Shown here: in pieces, positions 44,467-52,507 of the stretch | How the letters are laid out: every line of letters begins with the position of its first letter | Numbering within the stretch: position 1 is the stretch's first letter | Source: Sinorhizobium sojae CCBAU 05684 | GTDB taxonomy: Bacteria; Pseudomonadota; Alphaproteobacteria; Rhizobiales; Rhizobiaceae | Length of the DNA stretch: 64,000 nt | Direction: 5' to 3' | Assembly: GCF_002288525.1 (NCBI RefSeq) | Contig: NZ_CP023068.1 | Location: 434,001-498,000 of the forward strand | Program-made: the position numbers and the translations under genes | The notes under the pieces: generated by a model | Seen by the model: only the letters and a program-made list of their open reading frames with translations | Databases searched by the model: none | What the model was told of the DNA's origin: nothing

Positions 44467-44856
44467 CTACATAACCAACCGCGTCGCGACCTCCTCGGTC
44501 AGATCTTCCTGATCGTTGCGTACCTGCCTGGCCGCTTGCGCTGCCATCTGCGATCCGAGCCGCGTCAGGCGCTCGGCCTCGTCGGAATAATCCTGGAGTG
44601 CGTCCCGCCAGAAACTGCAATAGAGGTCGAAACCGTCGCGCGCGTAATCCGACGCGAGCAGTTCCTCCAGGAACCGCCTGTCGTGTTCGCTTCGATTTTT
44701 CATGAAGGTCAGCACTTCGATCTGGTAGCGCAGCATCGCTTGTATGGCCGCCGTCTGGAAATGTCCGATCGACAGCAGAAACATGCGGCCATCGACCGGT
44801 GCCGGAACCTGGGGCCAAAACGTCGAGGCGAACTTGTCCGTGGTCTTCTTGGGCAT
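44467..44856 (-). CDS. Phasin-like small protein
   Basis: A 129-residue helical protein starting M-P-K-K-T-T-D-K, with GAGGAG before the ATG. The C-terminal half (F-W-R-D-A-L-Q-D-Y-S-D-E-A-E-R-L, then A-A-Q-A-A-R-Q-V) recalls phasins, the proteins that coat polyhydroxyalkanoate granules. Similarity is weak by eye, so this is tentative. It is divergent from the PPOX-like gene across a region with a perfect FixK box. Confidence 0.55.
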   Translation of the reverse strand: MPKKTTDKFASTFWPQVPAPVDGRMFLLSIGHFQTAAIQAMLRYQIEVLTFMKNRSEHDRRFLEELLASDYARDGFDLYCSFWRDALQDYSDEAERLTRLGSQMAAQAARQVRNDQEDLTEEVATRLVM

Positions 44857-45008
44857 GAAGGCAACTCCTCTATTCGCAGCTTCTTGTCGCCCTGTTCGGC
44901 AAATCGGATTTACGAACGACACTCAGCACGTCGAGTCTAGGGCTCCATTGTCCGAATGCCATGTCTCTCGTCCTGCAAGACATTATCAGGCGGCCATGCA
45001 TGCGCTCT

Positions 45009-45022
45009 TTGATCCGCATCAA
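45009..45022. promoter_or_regulatory. FNR/FixK box, perfect
   Basis: TTGAT-CCGC-ATCAA, a full match to the FNR/FixK consensus. Centred 121 bases before the PPOX-like gene (plus) and about 160 bases before the phasin-like gene (minus). Confidence 0.7.
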
Positions 45023-45136
45023 TCGCCGGCGCAGGCCGCCCCGGGACGCATGAAGTTCAGTCCTTGAGCTAACTCAATGCGGTTCGACAGGCCTAAGATA
45101 TAAAACATTCAGGCTGCAGGTTGAAGGGATAGAACC

Positions 45137-45589
45137 ATGTTCGTCAGGGAAATGTCCGAGCAGGAATGCCTCGCCCTCGTTTCGTCGCACCGCTTGGGGA
45201 GGCTGGGCTGCGTCAAAGACAACAGGCCGTATGTCGTTCCCGTCTACTATGCCCATGTCGGCCAATGTCTCTACAGCTTTTCGATGCCTGGACAAAAGAT
45301 CGAGTGGATGCGCGGTAATCCGCATGCCTGCGTGCAGGTCGACGAATTTCTGGACAGGCACCAGTGGAAAAGCGTCGTCGTCCATGGACGATACCAGGAG
45401 CTTCCGGAGAGGGGGCAGTGGCATCAGGAGCACCTGCGCGCCTGGTCGGCTCTCGAGGCGCATCCGAATTGGTGGGAGCCGGGAGGGCTGAAACCGGCGC
45501 CACAGGAGATCCTCGCCGCGTCGCCGCATCTCTTCTATTGCATCGTCATCGACGACGTAACCGGACGGGCTGCGGTGGCGGAAGGCTAA
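45137..45589 (+). CDS. Pyridoxamine 5'-phosphate oxidase-like flavin-binding protein
   Basis: A 150-residue split-barrel protein of the PPOX-like family: L-G-R-L-G-C-V-K-D-N-R-P-Y-V-V-P-V-Y-Y strand pair, then P-G-Q-K-I-E-W-M-R-G-N-P-H-A-C-V-Q-V and V-V-V-H-G-R-Y-Q-E-L. Such short members bind flavin nucleotides and are often found with hypoxia or stress genes. AAGGGA precedes the ATG. The upstream FixK box suggests low-oxygen control. Confidence 0.85.
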   Translation: MFVREMSEQECLALVSSHRLGRLGCVKDNRPYVVPVYYAHVGQCLYSFSMPGQKIEWMRGNPHACVQVDEFLDRHQWKSVVVHGRYQELPERGQWHQEHLRAWSALEAHPNWWEPGGLKPAPQEILAASPHLFYCIVIDDVTGRAAVAEG

Positions 45590-45646
45590 TACATGTCGCC
45601 GTGCAGCGGTCTTGGGGCAACATGCACTGCTCGAGAAGCGGAGTGG

Positions 45647-47992
45647 TCAGGGGCGAGCGGTACGCTGGCTGTGGTCTCGCTCCTCGAACACGGCTTTGCT
45701 GATCGTGGCATGCACGCCGAAATTTCCGTCGGCGACTTGCGTGATGCCGAAGTCGGCGGCGAGAGACATGATGCTCAGCACCTCGTCCTCCGTGAGATCG
45801 TATGATTGCATGATGAATCGGCGCGTCTGGCGGAAGGCGTTGCGCAGCGCCAAATCGATTGTGGATTTCTTGTAGACGTCCGACTGCGCGTTGCTGCCCA
45901 GGTCCTTGAGATAGTTGGGGTGGCTGAAGCTCTGTATCACCCAGCTGTGCTGGGTTTCTATGAGTGGCGAGTTAAGACCGCGCAGGAAAGTCGGGCACGC
46001 GTCGTCCGCCTTATGCAGCTTTATAATGATGTCGCCCGTCAGCGAACACTCAAGCCCCGTGCCGTTGATCTCGCCGTCCGCCTGCGCGAAATGTCCATCG
46101 CCGAGCGAGAGCAGCGCGCCCTGAACCGCAACGGGCAAATAAAGCTTCGCACCGGCTCCGATCCTCCAATTATCGACATTGCCGCCAAAATAGCCCGGCG
46201 GAATGGAATCAACCAGGTCGGCCTCGCGTGGAGCCACCGCGATGCACCCGAAATGCATGCGCGCCGGTATGCGCACGCCGCTTCCACTCAAGTCGCGATG
46301 CGAAACCTTGCTGTGGTCGACGGGTACGCCTGGATAGTCGATCGTCGCATGGACAACTCCGAAGGGATCGGTCTGCGGCTGCCATTCATAGCTGTATAGC
46401 GGACGCGCGGCGGCCGGGCACTGCATGTCGATCTCGAAGATAGTCACCGTTTCGCGTTTCGCGTCCTGGTCCAGAAGGTCGTGATACTGGAACCCCCACC
46501 ATGCCGATACGTTCGATGCAAAGGCCTTGCCGGGGAAGGCAGCGCTCGGCCTGGGCCGGATATCCACGAACTCGACCTCCAGCACGTCGCCCGGCTCGGC
46601 GCCGCGCACATAGATAGGGCCGGTCATAATGTGAACGCCGAATCCCTCGCCGGCACCGCGTCCGAAGATGGAAGCGTTGGCCGGACCGGCACCGCGGCGG
46701 TCGACGCGCTTATGTTCGGGTGACCAATCGAATACGCTTTCGGCCCCGCTATCACCCGCCACCATCCGCTGCCAGTCGTCGCCAGCGTGCTGAGTGAGTG
46801 TCTCGACGGTGACTGTGTCGCCCGGATCGACGCGCAGCACCGGCGGCAGCGAGCGGCTGAAAAAGCCCCAATGCACGGTTTCTGCGGTTGCTGGCAAGTG
46901 CCAATGGTCCGTGCGTTCGCGCGCTCTTACGGTTGGCGGCCGATCCACGGGGGCCTGCAGCACCGGGGCGGCCCGCGCCGCCGCCGTCTTGCGGCCATCC
47001 GGTTTGCCGCGCAGTGGATAAGTTTCCTCCGTCTGCGCCCTAGCGCGCCTAACCCGCCTTGGACTCGTTCCAAACATCGCGCCGAAAGCGCGGCTGAAAT
47101 GCGATTGATCGCGAAAGCCCCAGCGCTGGCCGATCGCGGCGACACTTTCACGTGCATGGTTGGGATCCGCCAGGTCAATGCGGCAACGTTCGAGGCGTTG
47201 CTGGCGCACATAATCGGAGAAGCTTTCGCCGCGCCGCTCGAACAGTTTCTGTGTGTAACGGACGGAAAGCCCTTCTAGTCTCGCGATGCCTGCCAAGGTG
47301 AGATCCGGGTCCGACAGCCGGGCGTCGATCGCCGCCGCGACGCGCCTGAAATGCGCCGCCTGCACCCCGGTCATGCTGCCAGCGGGCTCGCATACCTCGC
47401 CGAGCAGGGCACTTGCCACGAGCTCCGTCAAGGCCACCTCGGCCGCGGTCAGATCGGCTGCACCGGACGTCTCGAGATTTGAGCCCAGCGTTCGCAATCC
47501 GGACTTTGCGACCGCAGCGACAACGGTGCTGCCAAGCACTTTCGGCAAGCGGATGCCGCTGCGGCCCAGCCGGGCCTCCAGCGGACCGACGGCCGCCTGA
47601 AGCAGGAACACGCGGAAGTCGCTGCGAAAGGTCAACGACCAGTCGTCTGCAGTGCCCAGCACCATCATGTCGCCGTCCGCGAGATCAAACGCCTGTTGCG
47701 GGGCGACAAGGCGCCCGCGCCCAGCAACGACAAGAGCGAAGAGGATCCCGTGGCTGCGGCGTATCGGCACGATGTGCTGCGGTGTGCCGGAGATGTCGGC
47801 GAGGCGCGTGGTGGCGTTCGCTGCACGTAGGCGCATTGTGCCTCTCGGGATCGGCTGATCGTCGACAGACGCGGAAAGGGAAAGCTCCTCAAGCCAGTCG
47901 AGCCACGCCTTATGACGTTGATCGAGGGGCAGATGGTCGATCGATCGCGGAGCCGCAAACATATGAAAAGGGTCCTTGTTGTTCCGCGACAC
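45647..47992 (-). CDS. AraC-type regulator fused to an acetamidase/formamidase
   Basis: A 781-residue two-part protein read through without any stop. Residues about 30-200 look like an AraC-binding-type sensory domain; about 212-318 form the AraC DNA-binding domain (L-A-G-I-A-R-L-E-G-L-S-V-R-Y and W-G-F-R-D-Q-S-H-F-S-R-A-F-G). A basic linker (319-360) joins them to a complete acetamidase/formamidase domain (about 361-775), with H-I-M-T-G-P-I-Y-V-R, A-E-P-G-D-V-L-E-V, I-D-Y-P-G-V-P-V-D-H and H-F-G-C-I-A-V-A-P. No signal peptide, so it is cytoplasmic. GTG 47992 has AGGGA 6 bases before; ATG 47962 is an alternative. It is divergent from a secreted paralogue of its own enzyme domain. Confidence 0.9.
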   Translation of the reverse strand: MSRNNKDPFHMFAAPRSIDHLPLDQRHKAWLDWLEELSLSASVDDQPIPRGTMRLRAANATTRLADISGTPQHIVPIRRSHGILFALVVAGRGRLVAPQQAFDLADGDMMVLGTADDWSLTFRSDFRVFLLQAAVGPLEARLGRSGIRLPKVLGSTVVAAVAKSGLRTLGSNLETSGAADLTAAEVALTELVASALLGEVCEPAGSMTGVQAAHFRRVAAAIDARLSDPDLTLAGIARLEGLSVRYTQKLFERRGESFSDYVRQQRLERCRIDLADPNHARESVAAIGQRWGFRDQSHFSRAFGAMFGTSPRRVRRARAQTEETYPLRGKPDGRKTAAARAAPVLQAPVDRPPTVRARERTDHWHLPATAETVHWGFFSRSLPPVLRVDPGDTVTVETLTQHAGDDWQRMVAGDSGAESVFDWSPEHKRVDRRGAGPANASIFGRGAGEGFGVHIMTGPIYVRGAEPGDVLEVEFVDIRPRPSAAFPGKAFASNVSAWWGFQYHDLLDQDAKRETVTIFEIDMQCPAAARPLYSYEWQPQTDPFGVVHATIDYPGVPVDHSKVSHRDLSGSGVRIPARMHFGCIAVAPREADLVDSIPPGYFGGNVDNWRIGAGAKLYLPVAVQGALLSLGDGHFAQADGEINGTGLECSLTGDIIIKLHKADDACPTFLRGLNSPLIETQHSWVIQSFSHPNYLKDLGSNAQSDVYKKSTIDLALRNAFRQTRRFIMQSYDLTEDEVLSIMSLAADFGITQVADGNFGVHATISKAVFEERDHSQRTARP

Positions 47993-48076
47993 GTGACGTC
48001 CCTCGGGCGCCCGTCGGCCGCAGATCGACTATATCGGGACGCCGGCCATAGTATTTGTGCGCATGCGAACAATCTT

Positions 48077-48118
48077 TTGACTTTACCCGGTCAACAGGCG
48101 GAGCTCAAGCTTGGTCAA
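48077..48118. promoter_or_regulatory. Candidate regulatory region between the two acetamidase genes
   Basis: Inverted repeat TTGAC-N8-GTCAA (48077-48094), plus a direct repeat GGTCAA at 48089-48094 and 48113-48118, 24 bases apart. AraC-type proteins bind direct repeats spaced by about two helical turns. The stretch from about 48060 to 48190 is AT-richer than its surroundings, fitting a divergent promoter. Confidence 0.4.
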
Positions 48119-48275
48119 GGGTACGAAAGTGCACATATGTTTTTGAATTTACTCGCATTTTTTAGGCGGACAGCGCGGTGCGATAATTTTCGGGGCCGTT
48201 TGGCTCGATTGCCGGTGGCGCCTGCGGTGCATAACATGGCGCACATTCCTTCCAACAAAAACAAGGGGACTGTTC

Positions 48276-49727
48276 ATGTGCAAAGGCGATGATGTCAGCT
48301 GTCCGCATTTCGAACTTCACTACAAGAAGTTGAAGCAAGATCTAAATGCCGAGCGCCGCGGCTTTCTGAAGAGTGGCCTGTTCGCGGCCAGCGGTCTGGC
48401 CACGCTGGGCGCCGGTGGTATCTCGCTGGTCACACCCAAACTGGCGCAGGCCACGACATCGAAGCTGCCTGCCCAAAGCGCCTATCACTATTTGCCGGCC
48501 AATGCCGAGACCGTGCATTGGGGCTACTTCAGCAAATCGCTGAAGCCTCGCCTCGAGGTTAGTTCCGGCGACATCGTCACGATCGAGTCGCTCACCCACC
48601 ATGCGAGCGATGATCTGGAGCGCATGGTCGAGGGCGACGAGGGTGCGGAGAGCGTCTATCTCTGGACGAAAGAGAAGAAGGGCGTCGACCGCCGCGGTGC
48701 CGGCCCTACCGACCCGGCAATGTACAAGAAAGGCTCTGGTGAGGGGCAAGGCGTGCACATCATGACCGGTCCCGTTTATGTCCGCAACGCGGAGCCAGGC
48801 GACATATTAGAGGTGCGGATTCTCGATTGTGTGCCGCGTCCGTCCGGCAATCCCAAATTCCGAGGTAAGTCATACGGTGTCAACGCGGCGGCCAATTGGG
48901 GTTTCCACTACAACGACCTCCTTGGCGGCATCAAGCGCGAGGTCGTCACCATCTACGAGGTCGACATCGCCGGCGGCAAAAGCTGGGCCGAAGCGGTGTA
49001 CAATTTCCAATGGGTGCCGCAGACCGATCCATTCGGCGTCAGGCATGACACGATCGACTATCCCGGTGTTCCCGTCGACCACAGCCTGACCCAACGAAAC
49101 TACGATGTGCTGAAGGGAGTGAGATTGCCTATTCGCCCACATTTCGGCACGATCGGACTGGCGCCGAAGGAAGCGGACGTCGTGGACACCATCCCGCCGA
49201 GTTACACTGGCGGCAACATCGATAACTGGCGCATCGGCAAAGGCGCCACGATGTATTATCCGGTCGCCGTCGACGGCGCGCTGCTCTCGGTCGGTGATCC
49301 CCATGCCAGCCAAGGTGACAGCGAATTGTGCGGAACGGCGATCGAATGTTCGCTCACTGGTACGTTCCAGCTCATCTTGCACAAGAAGGCGGACCTTGCC
49401 GGCACACCGCTCGAGGAGCTCAACTACCCCATGCTCGAGACGCAAACCGACTGGCTCGTGCACGGGTTTTCCTACGCCAACTACCTCGATGAACTGGGAT
49501 CGAGCGCACAGAGCGACATCTATTCCAAGTCGTCTGTCGACAGAGCGTTGCGCGATGCGTTCCGGAAAATGCGCCATTTCCTCATGACGACCAAAGGTCT
49601 AACAGAGGACGAGGCGATTTCCCTGATGTCGATCGGAGTGGACTTCGGCATTACCCAGGTCGTTGATGGAAACTGGGGGGTCCATGCGGTGGTGAAGAAG
49701 GACATCTTCGCCGCACGTGTTGCCTGA
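48276..49727 (+). CDS. Tat-exported acetamidase/formamidase
   Basis: A 483-residue amidase. A twin-arginine signal (R27-R28-G-F-L-K, then a hydrophobic stretch to A-Q-A at about residue 59) predicts folded export to the periplasm. The enzyme domain (about 70-478) has H-I-M-T-G-P-V-Y-V-R, A-E-P-G-D-I-L-E-V, I-D-Y-P-G-V-P-V-D-H and H-F-G-T-I-G-L-A-P, and is strongly similar throughout to the C-terminal half of the divergent fusion gene. The family hydrolyses short amides such as formamide or acetamide to acid and ammonia, a possible nitrogen source. GGGGA precedes the ATG. Confidence 0.9.
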   Translation: MCKGDDVSCPHFELHYKKLKQDLNAERRGFLKSGLFAASGLATLGAGGISLVTPKLAQATTSKLPAQSAYHYLPANAETVHWGYFSKSLKPRLEVSSGDIVTIESLTHHASDDLERMVEGDEGAESVYLWTKEKKGVDRRGAGPTDPAMYKKGSGEGQGVHIMTGPVYVRNAEPGDILEVRILDCVPRPSGNPKFRGKSYGVNAAANWGFHYNDLLGGIKREVVTIYEVDIAGGKSWAEAVYNFQWVPQTDPFGVRHDTIDYPGVPVDHSLTQRNYDVLKGVRLPIRPHFGTIGLAPKEADVVDTIPPSYTGGNIDNWRIGKGATMYYPVAVDGALLSVGDPHASQGDSELCGTAIECSLTGTFQLILHKKADLAGTPLEELNYPMLETQTDWLVHGFSYANYLDELGSSAQSDIYSKSSVDRALRDAFRKMRHFLMTTKGLTEDEAISLMSIGVDFGITQVVDGNWGVHAVVKKDIFAARVA

Positions 49728-49750
49728 GACGTCATAGTAGATGCAAAGAC

Positions 49751-49790
49751 TTACAGCGCCGTGCGTCCTGAGGGACGCACGGCGCTGTAA
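49751..49790. repeat. Perfect palindromic repeat, RIME-like, possible terminator
   Basis: Perfect 18-base arms (49751-49768 and 49773-49790) around loop TGAG, starting TTACAGCGCCGTGCG. It begins 24 bases after the stop of the exported acetamidase gene. No T-run follows, so any terminator role would be through structure only. Same core as the repeats at 18005 and 44403. Confidence 0.7.
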
Positions 49791-49884
49791 AGCGCGGTGA
49801 TGCGCGCTCGCGGTGCTCTTAAGGGTTGAGGCGATAAGCTCGCCACCCGCCGCATCCGGCCGACGCCGCCGCCCGCTTTGCCCG

Positions 49885-50724
49885 TCAATGGACCATCAAC
49901 ACCGGCGCCGCTGCCGTATCGATCATCGATCTCGTGACGCCGCCGAAAATCCGCTCGCGCATGCGCGAGTGGCCGTAGGCGCCCATGACGATGAGGTCGG
50001 CGCCAATCGAATGCGCATGCCGGTTGATGACTTCCTCGACGCGATGGCCGGAGCTCGGCAGACGGTCAACGGTGACCTTGACGCCGTGACGGGCGAGGTA
50101 GGCGGCTATGTCGGCACCCGGCTCCTCGCCGCTCTTTGTGGGCGAATCCTCCGGATCGACCATGGTGACATGAACGAGATCGGCGGCGCTCATCAAGCCC
50201 ACCGCCTGCCCTACGGCGCGCGCTGCCTCGATGTGGGAATTCCAGGCGAGCAGCACCGTTTTCGGGATCATAGTCGCGCGTCGGCCTTTCGGCACCAGCA
50301 GCACGGGACGGGCCGAGCTGAAGAGGGCGCCGTTGACGGTGCGAGCCCGTAGCTCGGGATCGGCGGCGAGTCCCGAACCGATCAGCGTCAGATCGGCATA
50401 GCGGGCGCGCTCGCCTATTTCATTTTCCGCCCAGGCAAATTCAGAATAGATGCTGTCGACCTGAAAGGAAACTCCGGTTGTTGACAGCACGGTCTTGGCG
50501 CGCTCCACGCCCCTACGGAGGTCGGAGAGATCCCGCTCCCGTTCCTCGAACCACGCGATCGACATCGTGGCGGCATAGTCGCCAAGCGGGGGCGGTGCGG
50601 CCAGTTTGACCACCAGTGCCGTCAGATGCGCTCCAGTCGCCGTGCAGATGTCCGCCGCCGCCTGCAAATCATCCTCGAAATTGTCGACGCCGATCACGCT
50701 GAGAATGGTCTTGTACGTCATCAT
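49885..50724 (-). CDS. Universal stress protein, tandem-domain
   Basis: A 279-residue protein with two Usp domains. The first half (Y-K-T-I-L-S-V-I-G-V-D) is diverged; the second (about residues 145-279) carries the ATP-binding signature D-L-I-V-M-G-A-Y-G-H-S-R-M-R-E with following G-G-V-T-R-S-M. GGAG lies 8 bases before the ATG. A perfect FixK core box lies 77 bases upstream, suggesting low-oxygen induction like the Usp gene at 9287. Confidence 0.9.
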   Translation of the reverse strand: MMTYKTILSVIGVDNFEDDLQAAADICTATGAHLTALVVKLAAPPPLGDYAATMSIAWFEERERDLSDLRRGVERAKTVLSTTGVSFQVDSIYSEFAWAENEIGERARYADLTLIGSGLAADPELRARTVNGALFSSARPVLLVPKGRRATMIPKTVLLAWNSHIEAARAVGQAVGLMSAADLVHVTMVDPEDSPTKSGEEPGADIAAYLARHGVKVTVDRLPSSGHRVEEVINRHAHSIGADLIVMGAYGHSRMRERIFGGVTRSMIDTAAAPVLMVH

Positions 50725-50794
50725 GAGGAATCTCCTTTCGCGGGTTGATCCAAGTCACATGGCCATGATCGTAGATTGCCGGCGATAGCGATCA

Positions 50795-50808
50795 TTGATC
50801 CCTGTCAA
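50795..50808 (-). promoter_or_regulatory. FNR/FixK-type box
   Basis: TTGAT-CCCT-GTCAA (core TTGA-N6-TCAA intact), centred about 77 bases before the tandem Usp start. A weaker copy with one mismatch (TTGA-TCCAAG-TCAC) lies at 50745-50758, closer to the gene. Confidence 0.7.
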
Positions 50809-50844
50809 CAAAGCCGTGCTCGGTTCGCGCCAGCAAAGGCGATC

Positions 50845-51828
50845 TCAGGGCACCAGCACGGCGGCGCCGCTCAGCCTGCCGTGGCGAAGATCATCGAGAG
50901 CGGCATTCGCCTCTTCGAGGGGGTAGACCGTCGTGCGGGTGTGCACCCTGGCGCGCGCGGCGATCGCGAGAAATTCGCGTGCGTCCTGCCGCGTCAGATT
51001 GGCAACGGAGAGAAGCTCGCGCTCGCCCCAGATGAGCGCATAGGGCATGGCAGGAATGTCGCTCATATGGATGCCGCCGCAGACGACCCGTCCTCCCTTG
51101 CGCACCGCCCGGAGCGCCGTCGGTACAAGTGATCCAACGGGCGCGAAGATGATTGCCGCGTCAAGGAGCTCCGGCGGAGATTCGTCCGACTTGCCGGCCC
51201 AGGCCGCGCCGAGTTCGCGCGCAAAGCGCTGCGCCTCCGTGTCGCTTGGTCGCGTGAAGGCATAAACTTCTCTCTTCTGCCAGGTACAGATTTGCGCGAT
51301 GATGTGCGCGGCCGCACCGAAGCCGTACAGGCCGATGCGCCGGCAATCGCTTGCCCGCTTCAGCGAACGCCAGCCGATGAGACCGGCGCACAATAGAGGT
51401 GCGAGCGCCACGGGGTCGCCAGTGGGATCGAGCTCGAAGGCATAGTCGGCGTCCGCGATGACGTCGGTCGCGAAGCCGCCATCCCGGGTGTAACCGGTAA
51501 AAAGCGGCGCGTCGCACAGGTTTTCCGCCGCTGAGCGGCAATAGAAGCAGGTGCCGCAGGTGTGGCCGAGCCATGGCACGCCGACACGGCGGCCGATCCG
51601 TTCAGGACCCACGCCCGAGCCGACCGCCTCGACCACGCCGACGATCTCGTGGCCGGGAATGAGCGGCAGCTTCGGCTGCGGCAGGTCTCCATCGACCACA
51701 TGCAGATCGGTCCGGCACACGGCACAGGCCTCGACCCTGAGCCTTATCTGTCCGGCAAGCGGGTCGGGAAGCGGGCGTTCGACCGCTACCAACGGCTTGC
51801 CGATTTCCTCAAGCACCATCGCTCGCAT
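50845..51828 (-). CDS. Zinc-dependent alcohol dehydrogenase
   Basis: A 327-residue medium-chain dehydrogenase. The catalytic zinc ligands lie in A-C-A-V-C-R-T-D-L-H and G-H-E-I-V-G; the structural zinc loop C-G-T-C-F-Y-C-R-S-A-A-E-N-L-C has all four cysteines. The NAD(P)-binding domain follows (I-G-L-Y-G-F-G-A-A-A-H). The ATG at 51828 has AAAGG upstream; the frame continues to 52020 without support. It lies 120 bases upstream of the tandem Usp gene on the same strand. Substrate unknown; similar enzymes use short alcohols. Confidence 0.9.
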   Translation of the reverse strand: MRAMVLEEIGKPLVAVERPLPDPLAGQIRLRVEACAVCRTDLHVVDGDLPQPKLPLIPGHEIVGVVEAVGSGVGPERIGRRVGVPWLGHTCGTCFYCRSAAENLCDAPLFTGYTRDGGFATDVIADADYAFELDPTGDPVALAPLLCAGLIGWRSLKRASDCRRIGLYGFGAAAHIIAQICTWQKREVYAFTRPSDTEAQRFARELGAAWAGKSDESPPELLDAAIIFAPVGSLVPTALRAVRKGGRVVCGGIHMSDIPAMPYALIWGERELLSVANLTRQDAREFLAIAARARVHTRTTVYPLEEANAALDDLRHGRLSGAAVLVP

Positions 51829-51997
51829 CGCCGAGCCTTTCTCGGAGAGCACGGATGAGCCGCACCCCGAACTTCCGACTATAGCGCATGGTTTTGACAA
51901 GGGTGCGGCTTTTTGAAAACCGGGCGCTGCACATGCCTTCACAGCTGTGCCGATCACTGCGACACTGCGCATTTTCTGCGGCAAACGAGGATCGCAA

Positions 51998-52468
51998 ATG
52001 CCGAAGAGGAGCGCCGGCATTCTGCTTTACAAATACGACGCCGACAGGATTCGCGTCCTGCTCGTTCACCCTGGCGGACCTTTCTGGAGCAACCGGGATT
52101 TTGGCGCCTGGTCGATCCCGAAGGGCGAATACAATGCCGACGAGCAGCCGGACGCCGCGGCACGGCGCGAATTCCTCGAGGAGACCGGTATCGCGGTTAC
52201 CGGCCCGCTCACGCCTCTTGGCGAAGAGCGCCAGAAGGGTGGCAAGTCGGTCGTGGCCTATGCGAGCGAGAGCGATTTCGACATTGACCGCCTCCGAAGC
52301 AACAGCTTCGACATGGAGTGGCCGCCCCGCAGCGGCCGGACGCAATCCTTTCCGGAGGTCGACCGCGCCGGCTGGTTTACGCTGGCGGACGCGCGCGCGA
52401 AGATAAACCCCGCGCAGCGGCCGTTCCTCGATCGGCTCGAGGAGCTGTGCTCCGGGAGCTCCCCTTGA
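51998..52468 (+). CDS. NUDIX hydrolase
   Basis: A 156-residue NUDIX protein with an intact Nudix box, G-x5-E-x7-R-E-F-L-E-E-T-G-I (about residues 47-69), the Mg2+-binding and catalytic site. The N-terminus S-A-G-I-L-L-Y-K-Y and the P-K-G-E motif resemble diadenosine-polyphosphate-type or NTP-pyrophosphatase members. ACGAGG lies 7 bases before the ATG. Substrate not predictable. Confidence 0.9.
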   Translation: MPKRSAGILLYKYDADRIRVLLVHPGGPFWSNRDFGAWSIPKGEYNADEQPDAAARREFLEETGIAVTGPLTPLGEERQKGGKSVVAYASESDFDIDRLRSNSFDMEWPPRSGRTQSFPEVDRAGWFTLADARAKINPAQRPFLDRLEELCSGSSP

Positions 52469-52507
52469 GCCTCTCCGAGTTTCCGCACAATTGCGCAGGG
52501 ACTCGCA

